A DNA stretch of 64,000 nucleotides from Flavobacterium aquicola (GTDB taxonomy: Bacteria > Bacteroidota > Bacteroidia > Flavobacteriales > Flavobacteriaceae). Below, piece after piece: positions 15,393 to 24,906 of the stretch. The position numbers were made by a program, and so were the translations under genes. Location: contig NZ_QUNI01000013.1 of NCBI RefSeq assembly GCF_003385115.1, positions 1-64,000 on the forward strand, in the 5' to 3' direction. Within the stretch, counting starts at the first letter, position 1; every line of letters begins with the position of its first letter. The notes under the pieces were generated by a model. That model worked only from the letters and a program-made list of their open reading frames with translations. It did not search any database and was not told the origin of the DNA.

Positions 15393-16684
15393 TTGCGAAA
15401 ATTGGAAGAGGAAGCAACTTGTACGGGGCATTGGCTTATAATCAAAGCAAAGTAGAAACAGGAAATGCCCAGATTTTGCATGCAGAGAGAATAATCCAGA
15501 CAGCGGATGGCAGTTATTCTCTTAGTCAAATACTGAAATCCTTTGAACCGTACTTAGAAGCCAATAGAAAAACTGAAAATCCAATACTGCATATATCCCT
15601 AAATCCTGATCCGAAGGATAAAGTAAGTGATGAGGACTATAAGAGTATTGCCCAGTCTTACTTGGAAAAGCTCGGTTATGGACAACAGCCCTTTGTGTTA
15701 TTCAAACATACCGATATTGAGCGAACCCACATTCATATCGTATCAGTCTGCGTGGATGAAGAAGGCAGGAAAATCTCCGATAAATTTGAGAAAAGACGTT
15801 CGATGGATGTCTGTCGAGCATTGGAAAGCGAATACTGTCTGCATTCAGCTACGGAGAAAAAGGAAAATTCACAAAATCAAATATTCAAACCAGTTGATTA
15901 TAGGGCAGGCGATATAAAAAGTCAGATGGCTTCTGTAATACGCCTTCTTCCAAAATATTATTCGTTTCAGACTTTCGGAACATACAATGCCCTGCTTTCT
16001 CTTTTCAATATTACTGCTGAAGAAGTCAGGGGTGAATATAACGGAATTACTAGAGCGGGACTGGTGTATTTTGCGTTAAATAAACAGGGAGAAAAAGCAA
16101 GCAATCCCTTCAAGGCTTCTCTGTTTGGAAAAAGTGCAGGTTATGTACAACTGAATTCCCATTACGCTGAGTGCAGAAAAAAACTAAAAGATAATCCTGT
16201 GAGGGATTCGGTTAAAAACAAAATTGAGCGGGTCATGCAGACTGCAGATAACCAGACTGATTTTAAAAAACAGCTGATAAATCAAGGGATAAGTACAGTA
16301 CTGCGCTGTAATGCCCAAGGATGTATTTATGGTATTACATTTATTGACCACGCTTCCAAAACCGTGTGGAATGGCTCAGATTTAGGTAAAAACCTCTCTG
16401 CCAATATATTCAACGACTGGTGGGATAACGGCAATAAAGCAAATCTGTCTTTAAAAAACAGCTCAGCTTCCAAGGAAAATTTCCCTGCAGATGACCATGT
16501 AAGTCAGTCACACAGCCTGTTTGGCTTTTTAGGGAAGGAAGAAACGAGTTACAACGGGAAGGAAAACAGTATTGTTGAAACATTTGGAAGCTTACTACCA
16601 CAAACGCAAGGAGAAGATTTTCAAGAAATGACTTTTGCTAATCAGCTCAAACGAAACAGTAAGCGTAGGAAACCAAAGCTTTAA
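15389..16684 (+). CDS. mobB: relaxase MobB (mobilization nuclease)
   Basis: The relaxase nicks oriT and pilots the strand to the recipient. At 431 residues it has the normal size for Bacteroidota MobB. The relaxase core is in the first 150 residues: N-terminal MIAKIGRGSNLYGALAYNQ, motif HISLNPDPKD near 71 and the metal-binding motif DIERTHIHIVSV with two histidines near 120. The C-terminal 250 residues are charged and less conserved. The start overlaps the repaired mobA frame by four bases (ATGA), so the two were translationally coupled. No conjugation apparatus is encoded in the window, so transfer would need a helper. Confidence 0.9.
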   Translation: MIAKIGRGSNLYGALAYNQSKVETGNAQILHAERIIQTADGSYSLSQILKSFEPYLEANRKTENPILHISLNPDPKDKVSDEDYKSIAQSYLEKLGYGQQPFVLFKHTDIERTHIHIVSVCVDEEGRKISDKFEKRRSMDVCRALESEYCLHSATEKKENSQNQIFKPVDYRAGDIKSQMASVIRLLPKYYSFQTFGTYNALLSLFNITAEEVRGEYNGITRAGLVYFALNKQGEKASNPFKASLFGKSAGYVQLNSHYAECRKKLKDNPVRDSVKNKIERVMQTADNQTDFKKQLINQGISTVLRCNAQGCIYGITFIDHASKTVWNGSDLGKNLSANIFNDWWDNGNKANLSLKNSSASKENFPADDHVSQSHSLFGFLGKEETSYNGKENSIVETFGSLLPQTQGEDFQEMTFANQLKRNSKRRKPKL

Positions 16685-16962
16685 TTTAGTTACTGAGTAT
16701 GTCTAATTTACATCAAATGTATGAAACATGATTTTCAATGTGCCGTATATAAAAAATTGATAGGATACATTATTATGATTTTTTTAATTGCTGGTAATTA
16801 AAAAAATGTAATGAATCATTTATGCTCAATAGAGTTTAATTGATTTATTATAGATTTCAATTGAAAGACATTGAGTGTCAAAAGAGTCCACAGTATGTCA
16901 TTATAGATTGGTGTAGTAATAGCTGTATTACATTCGATTGCTATGCAATCCAGCACAGTATA

Positions 16963-17133
16963 ATGATTGTGGAGATGAACGAGTTTGAAATAAAAAAAAT
17001 ATCTTATGATGAAGCTTTTGATAGGATGAAAAAAGCAGGTATGGATATTACTTATGAGGAAGCGGTTTTAATTCTTGATTTTTTGCATGGTTTAACTTAT
17101 CTAGTTCTAAAAAAGCACTTTAAATTCAAATAA
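16963..17133 (+). CDS. small conserved-type protein next to the recombinase
   Basis: The useful part of this ORF begins at ATG 16963 or 16975. The longer upstream extension from 16840 has unusual composition (many Cys) and is probably not translated. The 52-56 residues (YDEAFDRMKKAGMDITYEEAVLILDFLHGLTYLVLKKHFK) match small two-helix proteins often found beside serine recombinases in Bacteroidota. Function unknown. It lies 56 bases before the recombinase start. Confidence 0.6.
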   Translation: MIVEMNEFEIKKISYDEAFDRMKKAGMDITYEEAVLILDFLHGLTYLVLKKHFKFK

Positions 17134-17189
17134 ATTGTATTCTTAATACTGTTAATCTTAAGCTTTGTACTTATAAATATACTAAAGTT

Positions 17190-18757
17190 ATGAAAAGTGC
17201 AATATTATATATCAGAGTTTCCACTGATGAACAAGCTGATAAGGGGTATTCCCAACGTGATCAGGATGAACGTTTGCGTAGATTCTGTGTGAACCAGCAT
17301 ATTCATGTAAATAAAGTCATATTTGAAGATCATTCTGCAAAGTCGTTCAAGCGACCAGAATAGGAAAAACTTCTTGTCGAGGTGAAAAATCGCAAAACAA
17401 GACCAGATTTTGTTCTTTTTACAAAATGGGATCGATTCAGTAGAAATGCAGGAGATGCTTATCAGATGATAATCTCCTTAATGGATTAGGAATTGAGCCT
17501 CAAGCTGTAGAGCAACCCCTTGATCTTTCAATTCCTGAAAATAAAATGATGCTTGCGATATATCTTGCTGCTCCTGAAGTTGAAAATGATAGGCGTGCAC
17601 TAAACACATTCTATGGAATGCGCCGAGCAAAAAAAGAAGGACGCGTAATGGGGATTGCTCCCTTTGGGTATGTTAATCGAAGTAAAGAGGATGGTAAGAA
17701 GTATATTGGACTAAAGGAGCCAGAGGCTAGTAATATAAGATGGGCATTTAATGAAATTACTAAAGGAATATTAGCTGCTGATCAGGTTAGGCAGGCAATG
17801 AATAAAAAAGGTAAAAAGATGAGTAGGAGTGCATTTCATGTTGCAATGCGAAATCCTGTTTATTGTGGTAAAGTCTTTATACCTAAATATAAGGATGAGG
17901 AGGCGTATCTTGTCCAAGGACAGCACGAGCCAATAATTTCAGAAATACTTTTTTACAAAGCACAAGGCATCATGGATGGTAATATTCGCAAAGAACGTCC
18001 AAATGTTAAAATACTCTCAGATGATAATCTTCCGCTACGCGGATTTTTAATCTGTCCTGACTGTGGAAGAAATTTAACGGGGAGTGCTTCAAAAGGTTCA
18101 AAAGGTGGGCTTTATTATTACTATCACTGTATTCCAAAATGTGGTTTCAGAAAAAGTGCGAGTATGGCAAATTCATTATTCGAGAAAGAATTGGTTAATT
18201 ATGAGTTTCCTGCTGTGATGAAAGATATATTGCAAGATGTTTTAAAGGCTAATTATTTGAAATTCACCTCGGTTTTTGACGATAGGCGAAAAGCTATTTC
18301 TGTTGAGATTGAAAGTTATAATGTAAAGCTTGGTAAAGCTAGGGATATGCTTTTTTCTGAAAAAATTGATGCAGATGATTATAAAGAAGTGAAAGAAGAG
18401 TGTAAAAAAAGGCTTGACGAGCTAGAAGTTGAACTTTCATCCTGCTTACAAGAGCGAAAAAAACTTGATATTAAAGACAGTCTGGACATGGTTTTAAAGA
18501 CACTTTCTAAGCTCTCAACCGTTTATAAAGAGGGCAATATGGAGATAAAAAGGTTTATAATAGATTCAATATTTCCCGAAAAATTGCTGTTTGATGGAAT
18601 GGCATATCGAACCCCAAGAGTTAATGTGATTGCACAGCAAACTTCCTTTGTTTACAAGGGTTTAGCACATAAAAAAAACCGAACAAATGAGTCGTTTTCT
18701 CATTTGTCCGGTCTTGTAGCGAAGACGGGAGTTGAACCCGTGACCTCAGGGTTATGA
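17190..18757 (+). pseudogene. serine recombinase (resolvase family), broken
   Basis: The N-terminus MKSAILYIRVSTDEQ holds the catalytic serine (S11). Codon 58 is TAG where the family has Trp (RPE-stop-EKL), and one A is missing at 17480, where frame must shift to continue LGIEPQAVEQPLDLSIPENK. Downstream, 17546-18757 codes in one frame for the recombinase domain, a zinc ribbon (CPDCGRNL... HCIPKCG) and a coiled coil. The last residues read through the tRNA-Met terminator into the tRNA gene (ending TGVEPVTSGL), so the natural 3' end is lost at the junction. This is the likely integrase of the element, now inactive. Confidence 0.85.
18672..18712 (-). terminator. terminator of the tRNA-Met gene
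   Basis: A 13-bp stem with one mismatch (arms 18679-18691 and 18699-18711) is followed on the minus strand by an eight-base T-run (plus-strand A-run at 18671-18678). It begins 5 bases after the tRNA 3' end. It shows that integration left the tRNA transcription unit intact. Confidence 0.8.
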
Positions 18758-18790
18758 ATCCTGCGCTCTAACCGACTGAGCTACCTCGCC
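18717..18790 (-). tRNA. tRNA-Met (anticodon CAT)
   Basis: A 74-nt cloverleaf on the minus strand. The acceptor stem is GGCGAGG/CTTCGCT with two G-T pairs, followed by discriminator A. The D arm is GCTC/GAGC, the anticodon loop is TTCATAA with CAT at 18754-18756, and the T arm is ACGGG-TTCAACT-CCCGT. CCA is not encoded. The anticodon could also serve Ile if lysidine-modified (tRNA-Ile2); Met is the default call. The gene marks the boundary between the mobile element (left) and core genes (right). Confidence 0.93.
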
Positions 18791-18943
18791 ATATTCGGGA
18801 TATTTTCTATCCCTGAATGCGGGTGCAAATATAAAACAATAATTAGAGTTTGCAAGCAAAAAAGAACAAAAAAATTTTTTTTTGAAAAGGTTTTTTTTTT
18901 GAAGTAATAATCTATATATTTCGCAAACAAAAAAAATGTATTC

Positions 18944-19336
18944 ATGAATTTAAAAGTGCGTTACGAAATCGAATTCCCCATAAATTCCTCCCCCCAATTA
19001 TTGTATCAATATATTTCAACTCCTTCAGGCCTATCTGAATGGTTTGCAGACAATGTAAATTCTCGCGGTGAGTTTTTTACTTTTATTTGGAATGATTCCC
19101 AAGAAAAAGCTAGGCTGGCTTCCAAAAAATCGGGAGAGAAAGTTAAGTTTAGATGGGTTGATGAAAATAATAAGGATACCGAATATTTTTTTGAATTGAA
19201 TATCTTGGAGGATGAACTGACTAAAGATGTTTCTTTGATGGTGGTCGATTTTGCTCATAAAGAAGAACTTGAAGAGGCTACTCAATTGTGGGAAAATCAA
19301 ATTTCAGATCTGAAACATGTTATAGGTTCGGTATAG
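18944..19336 (+). CDS. START-like (SRPBCC-type) domain protein
   Basis: This 130-residue protein matches the START-like/AHSA1-type fold found in Bacteroidota: N-terminal strand MNLKVRYEIEFPINSSPQ, STPSGLSEWFADNV, FTFIWNDSQ and a long C-terminal helix ending WENQISDLKHVIGSV. Such proteins have a hydrophobic ligand pocket; the ligand is unknown. It has its own promoter region (TATATTTC near 18910) and lies 54 bases before the aminotransferase gene, with which it may be cotranscribed. Confidence 0.8.
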   Translation: MNLKVRYEIEFPINSSPQLLYQYISTPSGLSEWFADNVNSRGEFFTFIWNDSQEKARLASKKSGEKVKFRWVDENNKDTEYFFELNILEDELTKDVSLMVVDFAHKEELEEATQLWENQISDLKHVIGSV

Positions 19337-19390
19337 CAGAATTGTATATTATAACTTATATTTGCCTGAATTAATTTCAGGCTTTTTTTT

Positions 19391-20230
19391 ATGATAAATT
19401 TTAATGGCGCATTTGTATCTGAGGATGCAAATGTTTTAGTGCAGAATAGAGGATTTTTATATGGTGATGCAGTTTTTGAAACTGTAAAAGTTGTAAATGG
19501 GAAAATCCTGTTTCTAGAAGATCATTACTTTAGGCTGATGTCTTCCATGCGTGTGATTCGAATGGAAATTCCAATGAATTTTACGTTAGAGTACTTTGAA
19601 GAGCAAATCCTTGCTTTGGTTAAAAATAATAATACTGAATCGTCTTCCAGAGCTAGAATTACAGTTTATAGAAACGATGGAGGGTATTATTTGCCACAAG
19701 ATAATACAGTTTCATTTTTGATAAAGACAACTCCGTTAGAGAGCAAGGAATATTTGTTTAATGAGCAGGAGTATGAAGTCGATTTGTATAAAGATTTTTA
19801 CATAACTAAGCAATTGCTGTCATCAATCAAAACAACAAACCGTTTGATAAACGTCACAGGAAGCATTTATGCACATGAAAATGGACTAGATAATTGTGTT
19901 TTATTAAATGACAGTAAAAATGTTGTTGAGGCATTACAGGGGAATATTTTTATGCTCAATGGTAATAAATTAATTACTCCTCCAGTATCTGAAGGCTGTT
20001 TGAATGGTGTAATGAGAAAGCAGGTTTTAGAATTGGCAAAAAAAATAGAAAGCATTGAAGTAGTCGAAGAGATTATTTCTCCTTTTGATCTTCAAAAAGC
20101 AAATGAATTATTTGTGACTAATGTTATTAAAGGAATTCAGCCAATTACAAAATATAGAAAAAAAGAATTTTCAACGGAAATTTCTAAAACTTTAATAACA
20201 GCACTAAATAAAAGTTTAGGTTTAGTTTAA
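19391..20230 (+). CDS. class IV aminotransferase (aminodeoxychorismate lyase/BCAT-like)
   Basis: This is a fold-type IV PLP enzyme of 279 residues. Markers are NRGFLYGDAVFETVKV near residues 19-35, the Schiff-base lysine in LLSSIKTTNRL (K147), and the phosphate-binding C-terminal stretch PVSEGCLNGVMRKQVLELA. The family covers branched-chain and D-amino-acid aminotransferases and 4-amino-4-deoxychorismate lyase (pabC). Sequence alone does not separate these, although the NRGFLYGD form is common in PabC-like proteins. Its 3' end overlaps the convergent YqgE gene by 9 bp. Confidence 0.85.
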   Translation: MINFNGAFVSEDANVLVQNRGFLYGDAVFETVKVVNGKILFLEDHYFRLMSSMRVIRMEIPMNFTLEYFEEQILALVKNNNTESSSRARITVYRNDGGYYLPQDNTVSFLIKTTPLESKEYLFNEQEYEVDLYKDFYITKQLLSSIKTTNRLINVTGSIYAHENGLDNCVLLNDSKNVVEALQGNIFMLNGNKLITPPVSEGCLNGVMRKQVLELAKKIESIEVVEEIISPFDLQKANELFVTNVIKGIQPITKYRKKEFSTEISKTLITALNKSLGLV

Positions 20231-20782
20231 ATAAGGATTTTCGGGAGCGTTGGACCAAATAAGATATTCACCTCCCAATTCCATAATTTGTTCTTTCCAG
20301 AAATGGATAGTTGATTTTCCGATTATTTTATTTTCATAATTATTTTTGGCAATAATCCACGAGTTGGCTTTCATCTCTTTTTCCAGCTGCTCTTCTTCCC
20401 ATCCAGTGTAACCTAGAAAGAAACGAATGTTTTCCTTTTTTATCTGACCTGTATTGATGAGATCTTTGGTAGAATCAAAATCGCCTCCCCAATAAATCCC
20501 ATTGGAGATCTCAATACTATTAGGTATCAAGTCTGGAATATTATGGATGAAGTACAAGTTATCCTGCTCTACCGGACCACCGTTAAAAATTTTGAAATTG
20601 GCATTTATTTCAGGAATCAAATCATTGATTGTGTATTTCAATGGTTTGTTCATAATAAATCCTACTGAGCCATCTTGATTGTGATCTGCTAATAATATTA
20701 CAGATCTATTAAATGACAAGTCTCCTATTATTGATGGTTCAGCAATAAGTAAATATCCTTTTTTTAATTTTTCTGAAATCAT
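20222..20782 (-). CDS. YqgE/AlgH family protein
   Basis: This 186-residue member of the YqgE/AlgH family begins KLKKGYLLIAEPSIIGDLSFNRSVILLADH and carries GSVGFIMNKPL, FNGGPVEQDNLYFIH and FLGYTGWEEEQLEKEM, all family marks. Biochemical function is not settled; members are cytosolic and sometimes tied to transcription control. It is convergent with the aminotransferase with a 9-bp overlap and no terminator between. Confidence 0.92.
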   Translation of the reverse strand: MISEKLKKGYLLIAEPSIIGDLSFNRSVILLADHNQDGSVGFIMNKPLKYTINDLIPEINANFKIFNGGPVEQDNLYFIHNIPDLIPNSIEISNGIYWGGDFDSTKDLINTGQIKKENIRFFLGYTGWEEEQLEKEMKANSWIIAKNNYENKIIGKSTIHFWKEQIMELGGEYLIWSNAPENPYLN

Positions 20783-20865
20783 AAGGCTACATTTTTAATT
20801 AAATTTAAGAAAAATTAAATAAAGTAACCAAACTTTTTGAATTTTATTCGTTTAAAGGCATAAAA

Positions 20866-20887
20866 AAACCTTCCAATCGGAAGGTTT
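20866..20887 (-). terminator. terminator of the HU gene
   Basis: Perfect 9-bp stem AAACCTTCC-AATC-GGAAGGTTT with an A-run on its left side. This gives the T-run needed on the minus strand. It lies 24 bases after the HU stop codon. Confidence 0.85.
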
Positions 20888-20910
20888 AATTATATAAAAT
20901 AAGCTATTAT

Positions 20911-21183
20911 TTAGTTTACAGCTCCTTCTAAATCTGCTCCAGCTTTGAATTTTACAACATTTTTTGCAGCGATTTGAATAGTTTTTCCAGTTTGAGGATT
21001 TCTTCCGTCTCTTGCAGCTCTTGAAGATACAGACCAAGATCCGAATCCTACTAAAGATACTTTACCACCTTTTTTCAAAGTACCACCTACATTTCCTAAA
21101 AATGATTCAAGCGCTAATTTTGCAGCAGCTTTAGTAATTCCTGCATCTGCAGCGATAGCGTCGATTAATTCTGATTTGTTCAT
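20911..21183 (-). CDS. HU family DNA-binding protein
   Basis: A 90-residue nucleoid protein of the HU/IHF family. MNKSELIDAIAADAGITKAAAK forms the helical dimer core, GKVSLVGFGSW the beta saddle, and RAARDGRNPQTGKTIQIAA the DNA-wrapping arm (R-NPQTG-x-I is the family signature). It sits alone with its own promoter (21227-21256) and terminator. Confidence 0.96.
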   Translation of the reverse strand: MNKSELIDAIAADAGITKAAAKLALESFLGNVGGTLKKGGKVSLVGFGSWSVSSRAARDGRNPQTGKTIQIAAKNVVKFKAGADLEGAVN

Positions 21184-21226
21184 AATAATGGATGTTAATT
21201 GTTGGTTAAAATAATTGTTAATAGAA

Positions 21227-21256
21227 CAAAATTAGCAGGAAATACGGAGTGTGCAA
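21227..21256 (-). promoter_or_regulatory. promoter of the HU gene
   Basis: Minus-strand TAATTTTG (21227-21234) matches the Bacteroidota -7 box TAnnTTTG, with TTG (21254-21256) 19 bases upstream as the -33 box. It lies about 45 bases before the HU start. Confidence 0.65.
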
Positions 21257-21362
21257 GTGTTTTGTACAAAATCAGCCTATTTTGTTAATAACTTGCTTTT
21301 TTTGTTCATAAAGTAGGCTAAAATTCTGAAAGAAATGCACTTAACCCCTGTCTTTATTGATG

Positions 21363-22310
21363 TTAGAATACTTTTGCATTCTCTGAAAAAGTAATGCCAT
21401 TCAATAATTCTGCTGCAGACATTTTCTTTTTTCCAGGAAATTGTAAGCTTAGTATTTGAATAAATCCTTCTTTGGATGTAATCTTCATTTCTTTTTTTGT
21501 ACAAATCAAAGTGCCTATTGGCTGATTGTGCTCTTCAAAAATAATCTTAGCTTCATATATTTTTACATTCCACTCCTGATCTTTATCTGCAAAATAACAC
21601 CAAGCGGAAGGGTAGGGGCTTAAACCTCTAATTAGGTTATGAATGTCTGCTGTAGATTTTGACCAATCAATTTTGCAGTTCTCTTTATTTAGTTTGTAAG
21701 CTGTTTTGATATCTGAATCATCATTCTGAATAGTTGTGGTTACATTTTTACTTTCAATTAATTTTAAAGTATCAATAACAGTGTTACATCCCAGATCCAT
21801 CAATCGGTCATGAAGCTGTCCTGCATTTTCATTATCGTCAATTGCAGTTTCACTGCTCAAAATCATAGCTCCGGTATCTATTTTATCATCAATGAAAAAA
21901 GTAGTAACTCCCGTTTTTGTTTCTCCGTTTATAATTGCCCAATTGATTGGCGCAGCTCCTCTATAATTAGGAAGCAATGAAGCATGAAGATTAAATGTCC
22001 CTAAAGCTGGCATTTCCCAGACTGCTTTTGGCAGCATTCTAAAGGCAACTACTACTTGTAAATTAGCTTCTAAAGATTTTAACTCTGCCAGAAAAGCTTC
22101 GTCTTTTAAATTAGTGGGCTGTAATAAATGTAAATTGTTTTCTAAAGCATATTCTTTTACTGCCGAATATTTTATTTTTTGTCCGCGTCCAGCTGGTTTG
22201 TCTGCAGCTGTGATTACTCCAGCTACTTCATAATTGTTTTTGATTATGGTGTCCAGAATTCCAACAGCAAATTCCGGAGTTCCCATAAATATAATTCTTA
22301 ATTTTTCCAT
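21363..22310 (-). CDS. fmt: methionyl-tRNA formyltransferase
   Basis: This enzyme formylates initiator Met-tRNA using 10-formyl-THF. The 315 residues start MEKLRIIFMGTPEFAVGILD. They contain the folate-binding SLLPNYRGAAPINWAI with catalytic Asn/His nearby (FNLHASLLP) and TGVTTFFIDDKIDTGAMI, then the C-terminal tRNA-binding domain from about 205. The start codon shares its A with the recQ stop (TAATG at 22310), so it is probably translated by coupling after recQ. Confidence 0.96.
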   Translation of the reverse strand: MEKLRIIFMGTPEFAVGILDTIIKNNYEVAGVITAADKPAGRGQKIKYSAVKEYALENNLHLLQPTNLKDEAFLAELKSLEANLQVVVAFRMLPKAVWEMPALGTFNLHASLLPNYRGAAPINWAIINGETKTGVTTFFIDDKIDTGAMILSSETAIDDNENAGQLHDRLMDLGCNTVIDTLKLIESKNVTTTIQNDDSDIKTAYKLNKENCKIDWSKSTADIHNLIRGLSPYPSAWCYFADKDQEWNVKIYEAKIIFEEHNQPIGTLICTKKEMKITSKEGFIQILSLQFPGKKKMSAAELLNGITFSENAKVF

Positions 22311-24205
22311 TAGGTTTTTAAAGTGTATTTGTTGTTTTTCTGAATTATTAAAAAATCATCTTCTAATAATTGCTGCAGTACAAAGATAATATCGTCTGCA
22401 GTATTTTTGGTCTTGTTTTGAATTTCTCTTGAACTTAAGCCTTCAATCTGCAGTAAGTCTATTATTTTTTTTGAAAGAGCATTAAAGTCTTTTTTGGGTT
22501 TTGTTAAGGTGATGCAGTAGGAGCAGATGCCACAGTTCACAGTTGTTTTTTCGCCAAAATAATCCAGAATCATTTTGCTTTTACAGCTGTTTTTTTCTGC
22601 TACGTATTTCAATACTGATTGTAATTGCTCTTTTTTGAGTTCGTTCTGACGAGATAAGTGTTTTGAAACTTTGTTGATAGTTAACTCATCTTCCCGAATT
22701 TCATTAAAAATTAAAACGGCATCATTGTTTTTCGAATGATATTCTATAATTTCTTTGTCTTTTAATTTATGTAATACACCCAATACTTCTGCTTCCGAAT
22801 GATGTGATTTTTTTGCAATTAACGGAAGATTAAAAGCGGTCTGCATTTCATAAACCCCAGGATACGTTCTGAGGATGGTTAAGATAATCTCCTCATCATT
22901 AGGGTTCAAACTGGTATATCGAATAACTTCCTTGGACGGAATGATAAACTGCAAAGTAATTTTTTCTGAAAATTCCTGAGACAAAGTGATAATCCCCTGT
23001 CCGTCTAAAAATCGCATAGCATTAAACGTTTTCAGTGCAGGAAAATCATATTTATGGCAAAAATGATTCAGATTAAACATGAATTCTTCGTTTATTCCTT
23101 CTCCATAAGCTATCTGAAAATAATTGCAGAGTTTGATGTACATAGTCGTCAAAAACGTTTTATCAGGCAAAACTTTTATAAATTGACTTTCAGCCTGAAT
23201 AAGATCTGTTTTTCCAGTTAGTAAAACGGCAAAAGCTTTTTCTCCATTTCGGCCGGAACGTCCCGCTTCCTGATAGTAGTTTTCCATGTTCTCAGGCAGC
23301 TGAATATGAATTACCGTTTTTACATTGGGTTTGTCAATTCCCATTCCAAATGCATTTGTGGCAACAATAACCTGCGCTTTTTCTTCCATCCAGAGCTGCA
23401 TGTTTTTGTCTTTTTCTCTGGAAGTAAGTCCGCCATGATAATAGGTAGATCGAAAGCCTAAAGTTTGCAGTTGAGACGAAATCTCCAGGCAGGATTTTCT
23501 ATTTCGAACATATATTATAGAAGGCTGTGGATTTTTTTTAAGAATCTGTTCAATTCTAAAAAGTTTATCTTCTACTTCAAAAACCATATAAGCAATATTC
23601 TTTCTGGCAAAAGACTTTTCAAATTGAACAGGATGCTGCATTCCTAATTCTGTAATAATATCTTCTTTTACCCGAGGAGTTGCTGTGGCCGTTAAAGCTA
23701 AAAATGGAATTTTAGGAAAATGTTTTTTTAATTCTGAAATCTTCAAATATGCGGGACGAAAATCATGCCCCCACTGCGACACGCAATGTGCTTCGTCAAT
23801 AGTTATAAGGTTTATGGGAAGATTTTTTATTCGGTCAAGAATCCAGTCCGACTGTAAACGTTCGGGAGAAACATACAGGAATTTATAATTCCCATATTGA
23901 CAGTTGTCTAATAAATCAATAATCTCATCAGACTTAATGCCTCCTGTCAAAGCAATGGCTTTAATGCCTCGCTTTTGCAAATTGGCGACTTGATCTTTCA
24001 TTAATGCGACCAGAGGAGAAACTACCAGACAAACCCCTTCATTCATAAGGGCCGGTACCTGGAAACAAATCGATTTGCCACCGCCTGTCGGCATCAGCGC
24101 AAAAGTATCATGACCACTCAAAACCGAATCAATAATTTCGTTTTGTAACGATCTGAAAGTATTGTGCTGCCAGTATTTTTGAAGAATTTCTAATGCTGTT
24201 GGCAT
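22310..24205 (-). CDS. recQ: ATP-dependent DNA helicase RecQ
   Basis: A 3'-5' DNA helicase of 631 residues. It has Walker A ALMPTGGGKSICFQ, DEAH in LITIDEAHCVSQWGHDFRP, LTATATPRV, IIYVRNRKSC and the Q-x-x-GRSGR motif in YYQEAGRSGRNGE. The Zn-binding RQC region has Cys residues in CKSKMILDYFG and CGICSYC, then a winged helix. A classical HRDC domain is not evident; the C-terminus is short. It is upstream of and overlaps fmt by one base. Flavobacteria often carry more than one RecQ, so this is one of possible paralogues. Confidence 0.94.
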   Translation of the reverse strand: MPTALEILQKYWQHNTFRSLQNEIIDSVLSGHDTFALMPTGGGKSICFQVPALMNEGVCLVVSPLVALMKDQVANLQKRGIKAIALTGGIKSDEIIDLLDNCQYGNYKFLYVSPERLQSDWILDRIKNLPINLITIDEAHCVSQWGHDFRPAYLKISELKKHFPKIPFLALTATATPRVKEDIITELGMQHPVQFEKSFARKNIAYMVFEVEDKLFRIEQILKKNPQPSIIYVRNRKSCLEISSQLQTLGFRSTYYHGGLTSREKDKNMQLWMEEKAQVIVATNAFGMGIDKPNVKTVIHIQLPENMENYYQEAGRSGRNGEKAFAVLLTGKTDLIQAESQFIKVLPDKTFLTTMYIKLCNYFQIAYGEGINEEFMFNLNHFCHKYDFPALKTFNAMRFLDGQGIITLSQEFSEKITLQFIIPSKEVIRYTSLNPNDEEIILTILRTYPGVYEMQTAFNLPLIAKKSHHSEAEVLGVLHKLKDKEIIEYHSKNNDAVLIFNEIREDELTINKVSKHLSRQNELKKEQLQSVLKYVAEKNSCKSKMILDYFGEKTTVNCGICSYCITLTKPKKDFNALSKKIIDLLQIEGLSSREIQNKTKNTADDIIFVLQQLLEDDFLIIQKNNKYTLKT

Positions 24206-24258
24206 TATTTTCTGTTTAGATTCGTACTAATTTACAATATTGAATATTCAATAAATTG

Positions 24259-24792
24259 CTAAATTTTATCTAATATAAAAAGAATTCTGTTATCAATGCT
24301 GTCTTTTGGCACTTCAATTAAGTCGTAACCATATTTTTTATAGGTATCTGTAAGATGTTCTTGTATTTTTTTTGCCTGTTCAAAGTTTTCATAGCGCTCG
24401 CTGTCACTTTCATAAATTTCTTCCCAAGGCGGAAGAATGAAAATTTTAGTATATACATTTTCGTTGCAGGCATCAATAAAATGAGCAGGATAATCATCAC
24501 CAATATAATCTAAATACGCAACAACATCAGGAATACCGCGGTCAATGAAAACCCATTGATTAGGTTCATTTCTCGCATCATTAAATTGTTTGATTCTGCC
24601 GTCAAGCAGCATTTGACTGAATAATAAAGGATCTTCCAAGAACAGTTGTTCGATACCTCGTTTTTGAGCTTCAAGTGTAACTTCACGAGAAATTTCAGGA
24701 TAACAGCAATAACCTTTGGCTACCAAACCTTTTATAATAGAACTTTTCCCCGTACCAGGGCCGCCAATGATAACAATAATTTTTTTCTGCAC
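24259..24792 (-). CDS. NadR/AAA_28-like P-loop kinase
   Basis: This 177-residue P-loop protein has Walker A GGPGTGKSS at 9-17, a lid-type segment YCCYPEISREVTLEAQKRG, and VFIDRGIPDVVAYLDYIG resembling the nucleoside-kinase DR-x-hydrophobic motif. The pattern fits the AAA_28 group related to NadR-type ribosylnicotinamide kinases. Substrate unknown. It stands alone, 53 bases upstream of recQ in the same direction, so it could be the first gene of a recQ-fmt unit. Confidence 0.75.
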   Translation of the reverse strand: MQKKIIVIIGGPGTGKSSIIKGLVAKGYCCYPEISREVTLEAQKRGIEQLFLEDPLLFSQMLLDGRIKQFNDARNEPNQWVFIDRGIPDVVAYLDYIGDDYPAHFIDACNENVYTKIFILPPWEEIYESDSERYENFEQAKKIQEHLTDTYKKYGYDLIEVPKDSIDNRILFILDKI

Positions 24793-24906
24793 GTTTTCAA
24801 ATTAAACGGCAAAAATACTCAAACTTATTGGTATTTTAAAAGAATATTTAAGACTAAAATAGGCTGTTGCTTAAGGAGCGAATGATAAGGATTTTTTAGT
24901 AAAAAT

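Noticed and set aside
16840..16962. N-terminal extension of the small ORF before the recombinase
   Set aside because: The first 40 residues are Cys-rich and unlike the conserved part. Starts at 16963 or 16975 suit the family length better.
18700..18757. C-terminal tail TGVEPVTSGL of the recombinase frame
   Set aside because: This is the well-known false peptide from reading a tRNA gene on the opposite strand; it is not part of the natural protein.
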